A DNA stretch of 33,112 bases. It comes from Streptomyces populi. Its GTDB lineage: Bacteria > Actinomycetota > Actinomycetes > Streptomycetales > Streptomycetaceae. Location: the NCBI RefSeq assembly GCF_002911015.1, contig NZ_KZ626931.1, positions 1-33,112 of the forward strand. The letters run 5' to 3'. The notes under the pieces were generated by a model that ran no database searches, was not told the DNA's origin, and saw nothing but the letters and a program-made list of their open reading frames with translations. Below are positions 15,796 through 26,605 of the stretch, in pieces. A program made the position numbers and the translations under genes. The first letter of the stretch is position 1. Each line of letters opens with the position of its first letter.

Positions 15796-17679
15796 CTAGA
15801 CGAGACTGTCCCGCCAGGCCTTGTGCAGGTCCGCGAACCGGCCGGTGCCCGCGACGAGTTCGCCGGGTGCGCCGTCCTCGACGATCCGCCCGTGCTCCAT
15901 CACCAGCACCCGGTCCGCGATCGCCACCGTCGACAGCCGGTGCGCGATGACCACCGCCGTGCGCCCCCGCAGGACCGTCGACATGGCGCGCTGCACGGCC
16001 CGTTCGCCCGGGATGTCCAGGGAGCTGGTCGCCTCGTCGAGGATCAGGACGGCCGGGTCGGCGAGCAGGGCCCGCGCGAAGGCGACGAGCTGACGCTGGC
16101 CCGCGGAGATCCGGCCGCCGCGCTTGCGCACGTCCGTGTCGTAGCCGTCGGGCAGGGCGCTGATGAAGTCGTGCGCGCCGATCGCCTTCGCCGCCCGCTC
16201 GATCTCCTCGCGGGACGCCTCGGGGCGGCCGATCGCGATGTTCTCGGCGACCGTGCCCGAGAACAGGAACGCCTCCTGGGTCACCATCACCACCCCGCGC
16301 CGCAGTTCGGGCACCGGCAGCTCGCGCAGATCGACGCCGTCGAGCAGGACCCGCCCGTCGGAGGGGTCGTAGAACCGGGCCAGGAGCTTGGCCAGGGTCG
16401 ACTTGCCGGCGCCGGTCGAGCCGACCACGGCCACCGTCTGTCCGGCGGGCAGCGTCAGCGAGAAGGAGGGCAGCACCTCCCCGCCGGTGCGGTACGCGAA
16501 GCGGACACCGTCGAACACGACCTCGCGGCCGGGGTGTTCGGAGGCGAGGGCCGGGAGCTGCCGGGGCACGGACGGCTCCGGCACGGACGGCGTCTGGGCC
16601 AGCAGACCGGCGATCTTCTCCAGCGAGGCCGCCGCGGACTGGTAGGAGTTCAGGAACATCCCGAGGCGGTCGATGGGGTCGTAGAGCCGGCGCAGGTAGA
16701 GGACCGCCGCGGCGAGCACGCCGAGCGCCAGCGAACCCGACGCCACCCGGTGGGCGCCCCACAGCACGATGCCCGCGACCGCCGTGTTGGCGACGAGCCG
16801 GGAGCCGACGACGTACTGGGCCATCTCCAGCAGGGCGTCGCCGTTCGTCCTCTCGTGCCGCTTGTTGAGCACCTCGAACTCGGCCTCGTTGGCGGCCTCG
16901 CGGCGGAACGCGCGCACCGGCCGGATGCCGTTCATCGTCTCCGCGAACTTCACGATCACCGCGGCGATCGTCGTCGAGCGCACGGCGAAGATCTCGCCCG
17001 CGCGGCGCCGGTAGCGGCGGACGAGCAGGTACAGCGGCACGAACGAGACCACCGCGACCGCGCCGAGGCCGGCGTCCAGCCAGAGCAGCATCGCCGAGAT
17101 GTAGACGAAGGACAGGATGACGGTGACGAGTTCCTGGAGCCCCTCGCTGAGCAGTTCGCGCAGCGACTCGACGTCCGTCGTGGAGCGGGAGATCAGCCGG
17201 CCCGAGGTGTAGCGCTCGTGGAAGTCGACGCTGAGCGCCTGGGCGTGCCGGAAGATCCGGCCGCGCAGATCGAGCAGCACGTCCTGGTTGACCCGGGCCG
17301 AGGCGACGATGAAGGCGTACTGGAGTCCGCCGGAGGCCGCCGCGCACAGCAGGTAGGCGGCGCCGACGGCGATCAGCGGTCCGTGGTCGTCCTGCCGGAA
17401 GGCCGGTACGGCACGGTCGATGGCGTACGCCACCAGCAGCGGGCCCACCTGCACGGCGGCCTGCTGGAGCAGCAGCAGGACGGTGGTCAGGGCCACCCGG
17501 GCCCTGAGCGGGGCGAGCAGCGAGCGCAGCAGCGCCGCGGTCGCGCCCGGGGGAGCGGGCAGGGTGTCGTGGTCGAAGGGATCCTGGTGCGGCCCGGGTC
17601 CCGGGGCCGCCCGGCCCTTCTCGTCGGCTCCCTCGTCCGGGTCCTTGCCCGGCGCGGTGGCCGTGGGTGCCGCCGTCAT
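15796..17679 (-). CDS. ABC half-exporter C
   Basis: 627 residues. A 45-residue polar, Pro/Ala-rich N-terminus is followed by the exporter membrane domain (about 50-360) and ATPase domain. Walker A GSTGAGKS (420-427), Q-loop VTQEAFLF, signature ISAGQ (524-528, a mild departure from LSGGQ), Walker B LILDE with Glu549 and switch His580 are all present, so this half has a working Walker site. The intracellular-loop motif LISRSTTDVE is visible. The ATG at 17679 overlaps the TGA of half D (ATGA), a sign of tight coupling and paired assembly. Substrate not predictable. Confidence 0.94.
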   Translation of the reverse strand: MTAAPTATAPGKDPDEGADEKGRAAPGPGPHQDPFDHDTLPAPPGATAALLRSLLAPLRARVALTTVLLLLQQAAVQVGPLLVAYAIDRAVPAFRQDDHGPLIAVGAAYLLCAAASGGLQYAFIVASARVNQDVLLDLRGRIFRHAQALSVDFHERYTSGRLISRSTTDVESLRELLSEGLQELVTVILSFVYISAMLLWLDAGLGAVAVVSFVPLYLLVRRYRRRAGEIFAVRSTTIAAVIVKFAETMNGIRPVRAFRREAANEAEFEVLNKRHERTNGDALLEMAQYVVGSRLVANTAVAGIVLWGAHRVASGSLALGVLAAAVLYLRRLYDPIDRLGMFLNSYQSAAASLEKIAGLLAQTPSVPEPSVPRQLPALASEHPGREVVFDGVRFAYRTGGEVLPSFSLTLPAGQTVAVVGSTGAGKSTLAKLLARFYDPSDGRVLLDGVDLRELPVPELRRGVVMVTQEAFLFSGTVAENIAIGRPEASREEIERAAKAIGAHDFISALPDGYDTDVRKRGGRISAGQRQLVAFARALLADPAVLILDEATSSLDIPGERAVQRAMSTVLRGRTAVVIAHRLSTVAIADRVLVMEHGRIVEDGAPGELVAGTGRFADLHKAWRDSLV

Positions 17680-19571
17680 CGGCCGTCCTCCTCTGCACCC
17701 GACATCAGGTGGGCGTACTCGGCGTGCGTGCGCAGCAGTTCGTGGTGGGTGCCGACCGCCGCGATCCGGCCGCCGGAGATCAGGGCCACCCGGTCGGCCA
17801 GCAGGACCGTGGACGGGCGGTGCGCCACGATCAGGGCGGTCGTCTCCGCCAGCACCCGGCGCAGGGCGGCCTCGACCGCCGCCTCGGTGTGCACGTCCAG
17901 CGCCGACAGCGGGTCGTCGAGCACCAGGAAGCGCGGGCGGCCGACCACCGCGCGGGCCAGCGCGAGCCGCTGCCGCTGTCCGCCGGAGAGGCTGAGGCCC
18001 TGCTCGCCGACCTGCGTGTCCGTGCCCCGGGGCAGCGCGTGCGCGAAGCCGGCCTGCGCCACGGCGAGGGCACGGTCCAGCTCCTCGCGGCCCGCGGTCC
18101 CGTCGGCGCCCATCAGGACGTTCTCGCCGACGGTGGCCGAGAAGAGCGTGGGTTCCTCGAAGGCGACGGCGACGAGTTCGCGCAGCTCCTCACGGGGCAT
18201 CTCGGTGATGTCCCGGCCGTCCAGGGTGATCCGGCCGGACGTCACCTCGTGGAGGCGGGGGACGAGCGCGGTGAGGGTGGTCTTGCCGGTGCCCGTGGCG
18301 CCGACGAGCGCCATGCTCTCGCCGGGGCGCACGTGCAGGTCGATGCGGTCCAGCACGGGCGGCGCGTCCGCCGGGGCGTCGGGATAGCGGAACCCGACAG
18401 CGTGGAAACGCAGTCCGCCCTCGCCGTCGGCCGCGGGGGAGCCCTGTCCGGCCGGCCCGCCGGTGTCCCGCGCGGCCGTGGCGTCGCCGTCACGGGCGGC
18501 CCCGGCCGTGGACTCCCGCGCCTTCACCGGTCCGGCCACGGGGGCCGGCGCGGTCGCGCCGTCCGACTCCGGGGTCGCGTCCATGACCTCGAAGTACCGC
18601 TCCGTGGCCGTCCCCGCCTCCTGGCTCATGGCGATGAGGAAGCCGATCGAGTCGACGGGCCAGCGCAGGGCGAGCGCGGTCGACAGGAACGCGACCAGCG
18701 TGCCGGCGGACAGCCGGCCGTCGGCGACCTGGACCGTGCCGAGGACGAGGGCGGCGCCGATGGCGAACTCGGGCAGCGTGACGATGACGCCCCAGATGGA
18801 GGCGAGCAGCCGGGCCTTGACCAGTTCCGTGCCGCGCAGCGTCCGGGACAGCTCGCGGAACGCGCGCGCCTGGCTGCGGTGGCGCCCGAACCCCTTGATG
18901 ATCCGGATGCCGAGCACGCTCTCCTCGACCACCGTCGTCAGGTCGCCGACCTGGTCCTGCGCGCGGCGCGCCACCTCCGAGTAGCGCCGCTCGAAGAACC
19001 AGCAGACGACCATGACGGGGAGGGCGGGGGCGAGGAGCACCAGCCCGAGGGTCCACTGCTGGGCCAGCATGATGGCGATGCCCGCGAGGATCGTCACGGC
19101 GTTCACCAGCAGGAAGGTCAGCGGGAACGCCAGGAACATGCGGACGAGCATCAGGTCGGTGGTGGCCCGGGACAGCAGCTGGCCCGACGCCCAGCGGTCG
19201 TGGAAGGCGACCGGCAGGCGTTGCAGGTGGCGGTACAGATCGGCGCGCATGTCCGCCTCGACCCCGGCCAGCGGGCGGGCCACCAGCCAGCGGCGCAGCC
19301 CGAACAGACCGGCCTCGGCGAAGCCGAGCAGCAGCAGGTACAGCGCCCCGAGCCAGACGCCCGCCGGATCGTGTTCGGCGACCGGACCGTCCACCATCCA
19401 CTTCAGGATCAGCGGGAACACGAGCGAGAGACAGGACGCGACGACGGCGACGAACGCCGCGCCGAACCATCTCGCCCGCACCGGGCGTACGTACGGCCAC
19501 AGGCGCAGCAGGCTGCGTACGGTCGAACGGTCGGGGTGGTCCAGGGCGGCTGCATCCGGTGTGGTCATCAC
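17676..19571 (-). CDS. ABC half-exporter D (Asp in place of the catalytic Glu)
   Basis: 631 residues, first gene of the operon. Membrane domain (about 20-330), then an unusual Ala/Gly/Thr-rich linker (about 335-385), then the ATPase domain: Walker A GATGTGKT (424-431), signature LSGGQRQR (528-535), Walker B FLVLDD with Asp553 where the catalytic Glu is expected, and switch His584. The Q-loop region reads AFEEPTLF, with Glu for Gln. This matches the degenerate-site partner of heterodimeric exporters of the TM287/288 and BmrC/BmrD type, so D likely pairs with C. Two starts are adjacent, GTG at 19571 and ATG at 19568; a -10 (TAGGCT) 8 nt before the ATG and only a weak SD favour leaderless translation from the ATG. 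Confidence 0.93.
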   Translation of the reverse strand: MMTTPDAAALDHPDRSTVRSLLRLWPYVRPVRARWFGAAFVAVVASCLSLVFPLILKWMVDGPVAEHDPAGVWLGALYLLLLGFAEAGLFGLRRWLVARPLAGVEADMRADLYRHLQRLPVAFHDRWASGQLLSRATTDLMLVRMFLAFPLTFLLVNAVTILAGIAIMLAQQWTLGLVLLAPALPVMVVCWFFERRYSEVARRAQDQVGDLTTVVEESVLGIRIIKGFGRHRSQARAFRELSRTLRGTELVKARLLASIWGVIVTLPEFAIGAALVLGTVQVADGRLSAGTLVAFLSTALALRWPVDSIGFLIAMSQEAGTATERYFEVMDATPESDGATAPAPVAGPVKARESTAGAARDGDATAARDTGGPAGQGSPAADGEGGLRFHAVGFRYPDAPADAPPVLDRIDLHVRPGESMALVGATGTGKTTLTALVPRLHEVTSGRITLDGRDITEMPREELRELVAVAFEEPTLFSATVGENVLMGADGTAGREELDRALAVAQAGFAHALPRGTDTQVGEQGLSLSGGQRQRLALARAVVGRPRFLVLDDPLSALDVHTEAAVEAALRRVLAETTALIVAHRPSTVLLADRVALISGGRIAAVGTHHELLRTHAEYAHLMSGAEEDGR

Positions 19572-19576
19572 GAGCG

Positions 19577-19605
19577 AGCCTACGTTTCACCACTGACAGT
19601 GCCCA
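19577..19605 (-). promoter_or_regulatory. ABC operon promoter with operator-like palindrome
   Basis: On the minus strand, TGGGCA (19600-19605) and TAGGCT (19577-19582) are 17 bp apart, fitting a housekeeping promoter. The spacer contains most of a perfect 11-bp palindrome, CACTGACAGTG (19591-19601). A dyad here would be well placed for a repressor. Confidence 0.5.
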
Positions 19606-19654
19606 CCGAGTTTTCGGCGCTCCCAGATCGTTCGAAGGGGGGCCGGGGCGGGCG

Positions 19655-19670
19655 CCCGGCGACCGCCGGG
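19655..19670. terminator. Possible terminator after glgX
   Basis: 7-bp stem CCCGGCG / CGCCGGG with a 2-nt loop, 48 nt past the glgX stop in the direction of its transcription, within very GC-rich sequence. Weaker than the other hairpins in the window. Confidence 0.4.
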
Positions 19671-19717
19671 GAGCGGGCGCGCGGCCCCCGCCGGGGAGGG
19701 CGTGCCGTCGTGCTCCC

Positions 19718-22024
<2,307 letters not shown>

Positions 22025-22175
22025 CGGTCAGCCTCCCACGGCTCGTGGAACGGCGCGGAAAAGGGTGCACGGCGTCCCGGCCGCGGCTCCTCGGCGCGTC
22101 GTCCTCCCCACTGTTCTGCCCAGAGCGTGGCTCGCACTCACGTTTCCCCGGAGGGGCGGCGTCGTTGGGTCCCTT

Positions 22176-23393
22176 GTGAAGCACGTACAGACGCGCGCGC
22201 GGCGCGCAGGGGCCGCGCTGGCCGCCGTACTGACCTGGGCCGGTCTGCTGGCCGGAGCCTCCGGCTGCACCTCGCACGGGATCGGGGACGCGTTCGGCAA
22301 ACCGCGGTCGCCGAAGGACGCCATCCACGTCTCGCCCGACGACAACAGCAAGGGCGTACGACCGCGGGAGGCACTGCTGGTGCGGGTGCCCGGCGGGCGC
22401 CTGGAGTCCGTGAAGGTCGTCAAGTTCCAGGACGCCCGGGAGTCGCCCGTGCCGGGGCACATCAGCGAGGACGGCCTGTCCTGGAGACCGGACGCCGCGC
22501 GGCTCGCCCTGGCCGCCAAGTACACCGTGGACGCGGTGGCCCTGGACGGCGACGGACGCCGCTCGGCCCGGCACACCACGTTCACCACCGCCGTGCCCGG
22601 CGAGCGGTTCATCGGGTACGTCACTCCGGAGGACCGGTCCGTCGTCGGCACCGGAATGATCGTCTCCCTCGAGTTCAACCGGGAGATCGAGAACCGGGCC
22701 GCCGTCGAGCGCGCCGTCCACGTGTCGGCGCGGCCGGCGGTCCCGGTCCGCGCGCACTGGTTCGGCGGCGGCCGCGTCGACTTCCGGCCCGAGCGGTACT
22801 GGAAGCCGGGCACGAAGGTCACCGTGGAACTGCGGCTGCGCGACGTCGAGGGAGCGCCCGGCGTGTACGGACTCCAGTCCAGGACCTTCTCGTTCACCGT
22901 CGGCCGCGACCAGCGGTCCCTCGTCGACGCCCGCGCCCACACCATGGAGGTGCGCCGCGACGGCAACCTCCTCGCCACGGTGCCGATCACGGCAGGGGCG
23001 CCGAGAACGACGACGTACAACGGGAAGATGGTCGTCATGGAGATGCTCGAAGTGACCCGGATGAACAGCCGGACCGTCGGTTTCGGCGGCGAGTACGACA
23101 TCCCCGACGTGCCGCACGCGATGCGCCTGACCGACTCCGGGACCTTCCTGCACGGCAACTACTGGGCGCCGGACGCCTTCGGCAACACCAACGTGAGCCA
23201 CGGCTGCGTGGGGCTCAGGGACGTGAAGGGCGGCAGTTCGGACACCCCGGCGGGCTGGTTCTTCGACCGCAGCCTCATCGGGGACGTCGTCGAGGTCGTC
23301 CACAGCGAGGACAAGAAGGTCGCCCCCGACAACGGGCTCGGCGGCTGGAACATGGGCTGGAAGGAGTGGAAGGCCGGCAGCGCGGTCGACTGA
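22176..23393 (+). CDS. L,D-transpeptidase lipoprotein, copy 1
   Basis: Peptidoglycan cross-linking enzyme (YkuD/ErfK family) that makes 3-3 crosslinks outside the membrane. 405 residues: signal peptide with lipobox ending GASGC (Cys31), two Ig-like domains (about 45-140 and 140-245) as in mycobacterial LdtMt2, then the YkuD domain. Catalytic motif: HGNYW (His326) and SHGCVGL (His342, Cys344). It ends with the Trp-rich NGLGGWNMGWKEW tail. The GTG at 22176 is the best start, as it leaves a normal signal peptide, but no clear ribosome-binding site precedes it. Paralogue of the next gene, with 168 nt between them. Cytochrome-like or sortase roles are ruled out by the SHGC motif. Confidence 0.93.
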   Translation: MKHVQTRARRAGAALAAVLTWAGLLAGASGCTSHGIGDAFGKPRSPKDAIHVSPDDNSKGVRPREALLVRVPGGRLESVKVVKFQDARESPVPGHISEDGLSWRPDAARLALAAKYTVDAVALDGDGRRSARHTTFTTAVPGERFIGYVTPEDRSVVGTGMIVSLEFNREIENRAAVERAVHVSARPAVPVRAHWFGGGRVDFRPERYWKPGTKVTVELRLRDVEGAPGVYGLQSRTFSFTVGRDQRSLVDARAHTMEVRRDGNLLATVPITAGAPRTTTYNGKMVVMEMLEVTRMNSRTVGFGGEYDIPDVPHAMRLTDSGTFLHGNYWAPDAFGNTNVSHGCVGLRDVKGGSSDTPAGWFFDRSLIGDVVEVVHSEDKKVAPDNGLGGWNMGWKEWKAGSAVD

Positions 23394-23488
23394 TCTTCGC
23401 TCCCCGGCGCAACCATCTTCGTGGTCGATGGTCCAAGTTGCGACGGAACGGTGACATTGGCCTGACACGGAGCTCAAAACCGTGAGGT

Positions 23489-23494
23489 TAATAT
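23489..23494 (+). promoter_or_regulatory. -10-like element upstream of L,D-transpeptidase copy 2
   Basis: TAATAT stands out in very GC-rich sequence 67 nt before the GTG at 23562. The nearest -35-like hexamer, CTGACA (23462-23467), is 21 bp away, which is too far for a standard promoter, so only the -10 is proposed. Confidence 0.35.
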
Positions 23495-23561
23495 GCGCCA
23501 GTGATCGCGCGTGACGCGCTGGGGTGGGGGCCTGATCAGGCCTTGCGAGGGGAGAAAGACT

Positions 23562-24809
23562 GTGAACGTGCGACCGGTATCGGGGGCGTCGGCAGGTGGA
23601 CGCTCACGCGGCCGCAACAAGCGGTGGGCGGTGATGGTCGGCGGTGCGCTGCTGGCCGTCACGGCCTGCGGCGGGGGCGGGGGAACGGACTCGGGGTCCG
23701 GAGGGAAGGACAAGGACGGCAAGGGCAGCACCACCGCGGAGAGCAAGCAGTCGGTGGCCGTCGTCACGATCGCGCCGAAGGCCGGTGCCAAGGACGTCGA
23801 CACCAGCGGCACCCTCAAGGTCACGGCCAGTAAGGGCAAACTGACCGAGGTCACCGTCAAGGACAACGAGGGCGCGAAGATCGACGGCGAGATATCGGCC
23901 GACGGCAGCGGCTGGACGCCCGCCACACACCTCGCGGCGTCCACCAAGTACCAGGTGCACGCGGTCGCGAAGGACTCCGAGGGCCGCACGGCGGCCGAGG
24001 ACTCGTCCTTCACGACGCTGAGCCCGCAGAACACCTTCACCGGCAACTTCACGCCCGAGGACGGCTCCAAGGTCGGCGTCGGCATGCCGTTCTCGGTCCG
24101 CTTCACCCGGGGCATCACCAAGCCGGACGACGTCGAGAAGGCCATCAAGATCACGACCGAGCCGGCCGTCGACGTCCAGGGCCACTGGTTCGGCAACGAC
24201 CGCCTCGACTTCCGGCCCGAGAAGTACTGGAAGGCCGGCACCAAGGTCACCGTGAAGCTGAACCTCGACGGCGTCGAGGGCCGCAAGGGCGTCTACGGCA
24301 AGCAGGCCAAGACCGTCTCCTTCACCATCGGCCGCGACCAGGTGTCCGTCGTGGACGCCAAGAAGCACACGATGAAGGTCATGCAGGAGGGCAAGGTCGT
24401 CAAGACCATCCCGGTGACCACCGGCAAGCCCGGCTACGCCACCTGGAACGGCCAGATGGTCATCAGCGAGAAGTTCACCGTGACCCGGATGAACGGCGAC
24501 ACGGTCGGCTACGACGGCGAGTACGACATCAAGGACGTCCCGCACGCCATGCGCCTGACCAACTCCGGCACCTTCGTGCACGGCAACTACTGGGGCGGCG
24601 GCGCCTTCGGCAACTACAACGCCAGCCACGGCTGCATAGGCCTGCGGGACGTGCGCGGCGGCTACGACAGCGGCGTGCCGGCCGCCTGGTTCTTCAACCA
24701 CTCGATGGTCGGTGACGTGGTGGTCGTGAAGAACTCCACCGACCCGACGGTCGACCCGGCCAACGGCCTCAACGGCTGGAACATCTCCTGGGCGGACTGG
24801 ACCAAGTGA
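23562..24809 (+). CDS. L,D-transpeptidase lipoprotein, copy 2
   Basis: Second YkuD-family peptidoglycan transpeptidase, 415 residues. Signal peptide with a good lipobox, LAVTAC (Cys36), then a Gly/Ser/Lys-rich linker (37-62), two Ig-like domains (about 65-155 and 155-257) and the catalytic domain with HGNYW (His340) and SHGCIGL (His356, Cys358). The C-terminal tail NGLNGWNISWADW matches copy 1. The GTG at 23562 follows GGGGAG with a 7-nt gap. Copy 2 is richer in Lys than copy 1, mostly in the linker and Ig-like part. Both anchor in the membrane and face the wall. The catalytic Cys-type active site is known to make such enzymes sensitive to carbapenems but not most penicillins. Confidence 0.95.
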   Translation: MNVRPVSGASAGGRSRGRNKRWAVMVGGALLAVTACGGGGGTDSGSGGKDKDGKGSTTAESKQSVAVVTIAPKAGAKDVDTSGTLKVTASKGKLTEVTVKDNEGAKIDGEISADGSGWTPATHLAASTKYQVHAVAKDSEGRTAAEDSSFTTLSPQNTFTGNFTPEDGSKVGVGMPFSVRFTRGITKPDDVEKAIKITTEPAVDVQGHWFGNDRLDFRPEKYWKAGTKVTVKLNLDGVEGRKGVYGKQAKTVSFTIGRDQVSVVDAKKHTMKVMQEGKVVKTIPVTTGKPGYATWNGQMVISEKFTVTRMNGDTVGYDGEYDIKDVPHAMRLTNSGTFVHGNYWGGGAFGNYNASHGCIGLRDVRGGYDSGVPAAWFFNHSMVGDVVVVKNSTDPTVDPANGLNGWNISWADWTK

Positions 24810-24933
24810 TCTCGCCGTACCGGACCGGGTGATCTCGCGGGACAGCCCCGCGTGAGGGCCGAGGACCGGACCGCGTGACGGCTTTCGCCCGGCTCGCGCG
24901 ACCGTTTCCGGCCCCGTCGCCCGCCCCTCCCAC

Positions 24934-24970
24934 CGGGCCGGGTGTGCTGTGACCCAGCACACCCGGCCCG
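24934..24970. terminator. Terminator hairpin after L,D-transpeptidase copy 2
   Basis: Perfect 15-bp stem CGGGCCGGGTGTGCT and its complement, with a 7-nt loop. It ends 30 nt before the ATG of the next gene. Confidence 0.88.
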
Positions 24971-24987
24971 TCGGCGTTAACGGCCAC

Positions 24988-24993
24988 TAACCT
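24988..24993 (+). promoter_or_regulatory. -10 element of a probable leaderless promoter (enoyl-CoA hydratase)
   Basis: TAACCT lies 6 nt before the ATG at 25000. No Shine-Dalgarno sequence is present (GCTCCC precedes the ATG). The spacing fits transcription starting at or next to the A of ATG. Confidence 0.55.
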
Positions 24994-24999
24994 GCTCCC

Positions 25000-25767
25000 A
25001 TGACTGTGCATCTCGAAGTGGCCGAAGGCGTGGGCACCATCCGCCTGGACCGCCCTCCCATGAACGCCCTGGACGTGGCGACGCAGGACCGCCTCAAGGA
25101 ACTGGCCGAGGAGGCCACGGTCCGGCCGGACGTCCGCGCCGTGGTGCTGTACGGCGGGGAGAAGGTGTTCGCGGCGGGCGCGGACATCAAGGAGATGCAG
25201 GCCATGGACCACGCCGCGATGGTCGTGCGGTCCCGGGCCCTGCAGGACTCCTTCACCGCCGTCGCCCGCATCCCCAAGCCCGTCGTCGCCGCCGTCACCG
25301 GATACGCGCTCGGCGGCGGCTGCGAGTTGGCCCTGTGCGCCGACTACCGCATCGCCGGGGACAACGCCAAGCTGGGCCAGCCGGAGATCCTGCTCGGCCT
25401 GATCCCCGGCGCCGGCGGTACCCAGCGGCTCTCCCGGCTGATCGGCCCCTCCAAGGCCAAGGACCTCATCTTCACCGGCCGCATGGTCAAGGCCGACGAG
25501 GCCCTCGCGCTCGGTCTGGTCGACCGGGTCGTCCCCGCCGACGAGGTCTACACCGCCGCGCACGCCTGGGCCGCCCGGCTCGCGCAGGGCCCGGCCATCG
25601 CGCTGCGGGCCGCGAAGGAGTCGATCGACGCGGGCCTGGAGACGGACATCGAGACCGGACTGACCATCGAGCGGAACTGGTTCGCCGGTCTGTTCGCGAC
25701 CGAGGACCGCGAGCGGGGCATGCGGAGCTTCGTGGAGGAGGGCCCCGGCAAGGCGAAGTTCCTCTGA
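25000..25767 (+). CDS. Enoyl-CoA hydratase/isomerase family protein
   Basis: 255-residue crotonase-fold enzyme, likely hydrating trans-2-enoyl-CoA in beta-oxidation. Oxyanion-hole segments are FAAGADIKEM (about 57-66) and ALGGGCELAL (103-112). Both catalytic glutamates are present, Glu109 in GGCELAL and Glu129 in GQPEILLGLIPGAGGTQRL, supporting hydratase rather than a pure isomerase activity. The C-terminal helices end with FVEEGPGKAKF, close to the usual FxEKRxPxF pattern. Full length for the family. Translation is probably leaderless. It stands alone between two terminators. Acyl substrate not predictable. Confidence 0.92.
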   Translation: MTVHLEVAEGVGTIRLDRPPMNALDVATQDRLKELAEEATVRPDVRAVVLYGGEKVFAAGADIKEMQAMDHAAMVVRSRALQDSFTAVARIPKPVVAAVTGYALGGGCELALCADYRIAGDNAKLGQPEILLGLIPGAGGTQRLSRLIGPSKAKDLIFTGRMVKADEALALGLVDRVVPADEVYTAAHAWAARLAQGPAIALRAAKESIDAGLETDIETGLTIERNWFAGLFATEDRERGMRSFVEEGPGKAKFL

Positions 25768-26089
25768 GCCGTCCGCCGCGCCGGTCCGGGACGAGGCCTC
25801 CCGCTCCCCGGGCCGGAGCGGGGGACCGCTTCCGGTCCTCCGGGGCCGGGGCGCGGCGCGTTCGTGCCGGTGTCCCTCGATGGGGCGTTCCGTTCCAGGC
25901 TCGAGACGTCCTCGAGCGCGCCTTGCCGCGAGGTGTGGCGATTGCCCCGGACCGGCCTGTTCCGGCAGGCCGGACGGGCTCCCGCCGTTCCTGAACTGCC
26001 CCTGGCATATGCCGTTCGAACAATGCGGAACGTATCGCTCCGGGGGGCCCAATCCGTCGGAACGGCCCCGAAGGGGGCTCTGGGCGGCC
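25768..26089. other. Intergenic region, enoyl-CoA hydratase / GHKL ATPase
   Basis: 322 bp. It begins with a double hairpin (25800-25838), then holds the presumed promoter of the ATPase gene. A short dyad CGTTC / GAACG occurs around 26008-26032. The ATPase frame stays open upstream to 25880, but that part has odd composition (many Cys, Arg, Pro) and I do not take it as coding. Confidence 0.4.
25800..25838. terminator. Double hairpin after the enoyl-CoA hydratase gene
   Basis: An 8-bp stem CCCGCTCC / GGAGCGGG with 7-nt loop, followed at once by a 6-bp stem GGACCG / CGGTCC with tetraloop CTTC. Starts 33 nt past the stop. Confidence 0.7.
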
Positions 26090-26605
26090 ATGATGGGGGG
26101 CATGGCGGGGCTGGAGGGTACGGAACAGCCGCGGCGGCACGGAAGTGCGACCGCGGCGCGCTGGTCGCCTGCGGTCGAGGACGAACGAGCACTCAAGGCA
26201 CTCGAGTTGTTCGGCAATCCCACCGAGGCGGAAGTGCCGTTGCCGTCCCGTCCGGAGTCCGCGGCCACCGCGCGGCGGCTCGCCCAGGTCGTCGTCCTGC
26301 GCCAGTGGGGTCTGTCCCCGAAGATGACCGAGGACGCGGTGTTACTCGTCTCCGAACTCGTGGGCAACGCCGTACGGCACACCGGCGCCCGCGTCTTCGG
26401 ACTCCGTATGCGCCGCCGCCGCGGCTGGATCCGCATCGAGGTCCGTGACCCCTCCCGCGGCCTTCCCTGCCTCATGCCGGTCCAGGAGACGGACGTGAGC
26501 GGCCGGGGCCTGTTCCTCGTCGACAAGCTCTCCGACCGCTGGGGCGTCGACCTGCTGCCCCGCGGCAAGACCACCTGGTTCGAGATGCGCGTCGCCGACC
26601 GCTGA
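26090..26605 (+). CDS. GHKL-type ATP-binding protein (RsbW-like anti-sigma / serine kinase)
   Basis: About 171 residues; an HATPase_c domain like RsbW and SpoIIAB, which bind sigma factors or phosphorylate anti-sigma antagonists. N box ELVGNAVRHTG, G1 box EVRDPSRGLP and G2 box VSGRGLFLVDKLSDRWG are all visible; the Asp of G1 and Asn of the N box bind ATP and Mg2+. No adjacent sigma factor or antagonist gene is present, so the partner is encoded elsewhere. A TTA leucine codon at 26342-26344, codon 85, between the start and the G1 box, makes translation depend on the bldA tRNA. Start uncertain: ATGs at 26090, 26093 and 26102 are in frame, the last with GGGGGG nearby. Confidence 0.88.
   Translation: MMGGMAGLEGTEQPRRHGSATAARWSPAVEDERALKALELFGNPTEAEVPLPSRPESAATARRLAQVVVLRQWGLSPKMTEDAVLLVSELVGNAVRHTGARVFGLRMRRRRGWIRIEVRDPSRGLPCLMPVQETDVSGRGLFLVDKLSDRWGVDLLPRGKTTWFEMRVADR

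Noticed and set aside
15724..18387. Large plus-strand open frame across the ABC genes
   Set aside because: His/Arg/Gly-rich shadow translation. The minus strand has Walker and signature motifs in every gene.
23440..23480. SigE-type (GGAAC) promoter before L,D-transpeptidase copy 2
   Set aside because: GGAAC is present near 23443, but no matching -10 (TC) motif occurs at the right distance.
25880..26089. N-terminal extension of the GHKL ATPase frame
   Set aside because: Cys/Arg/Pro-rich and without a ribosome-binding site. The conserved part begins at the ATG cluster 26090-26102.
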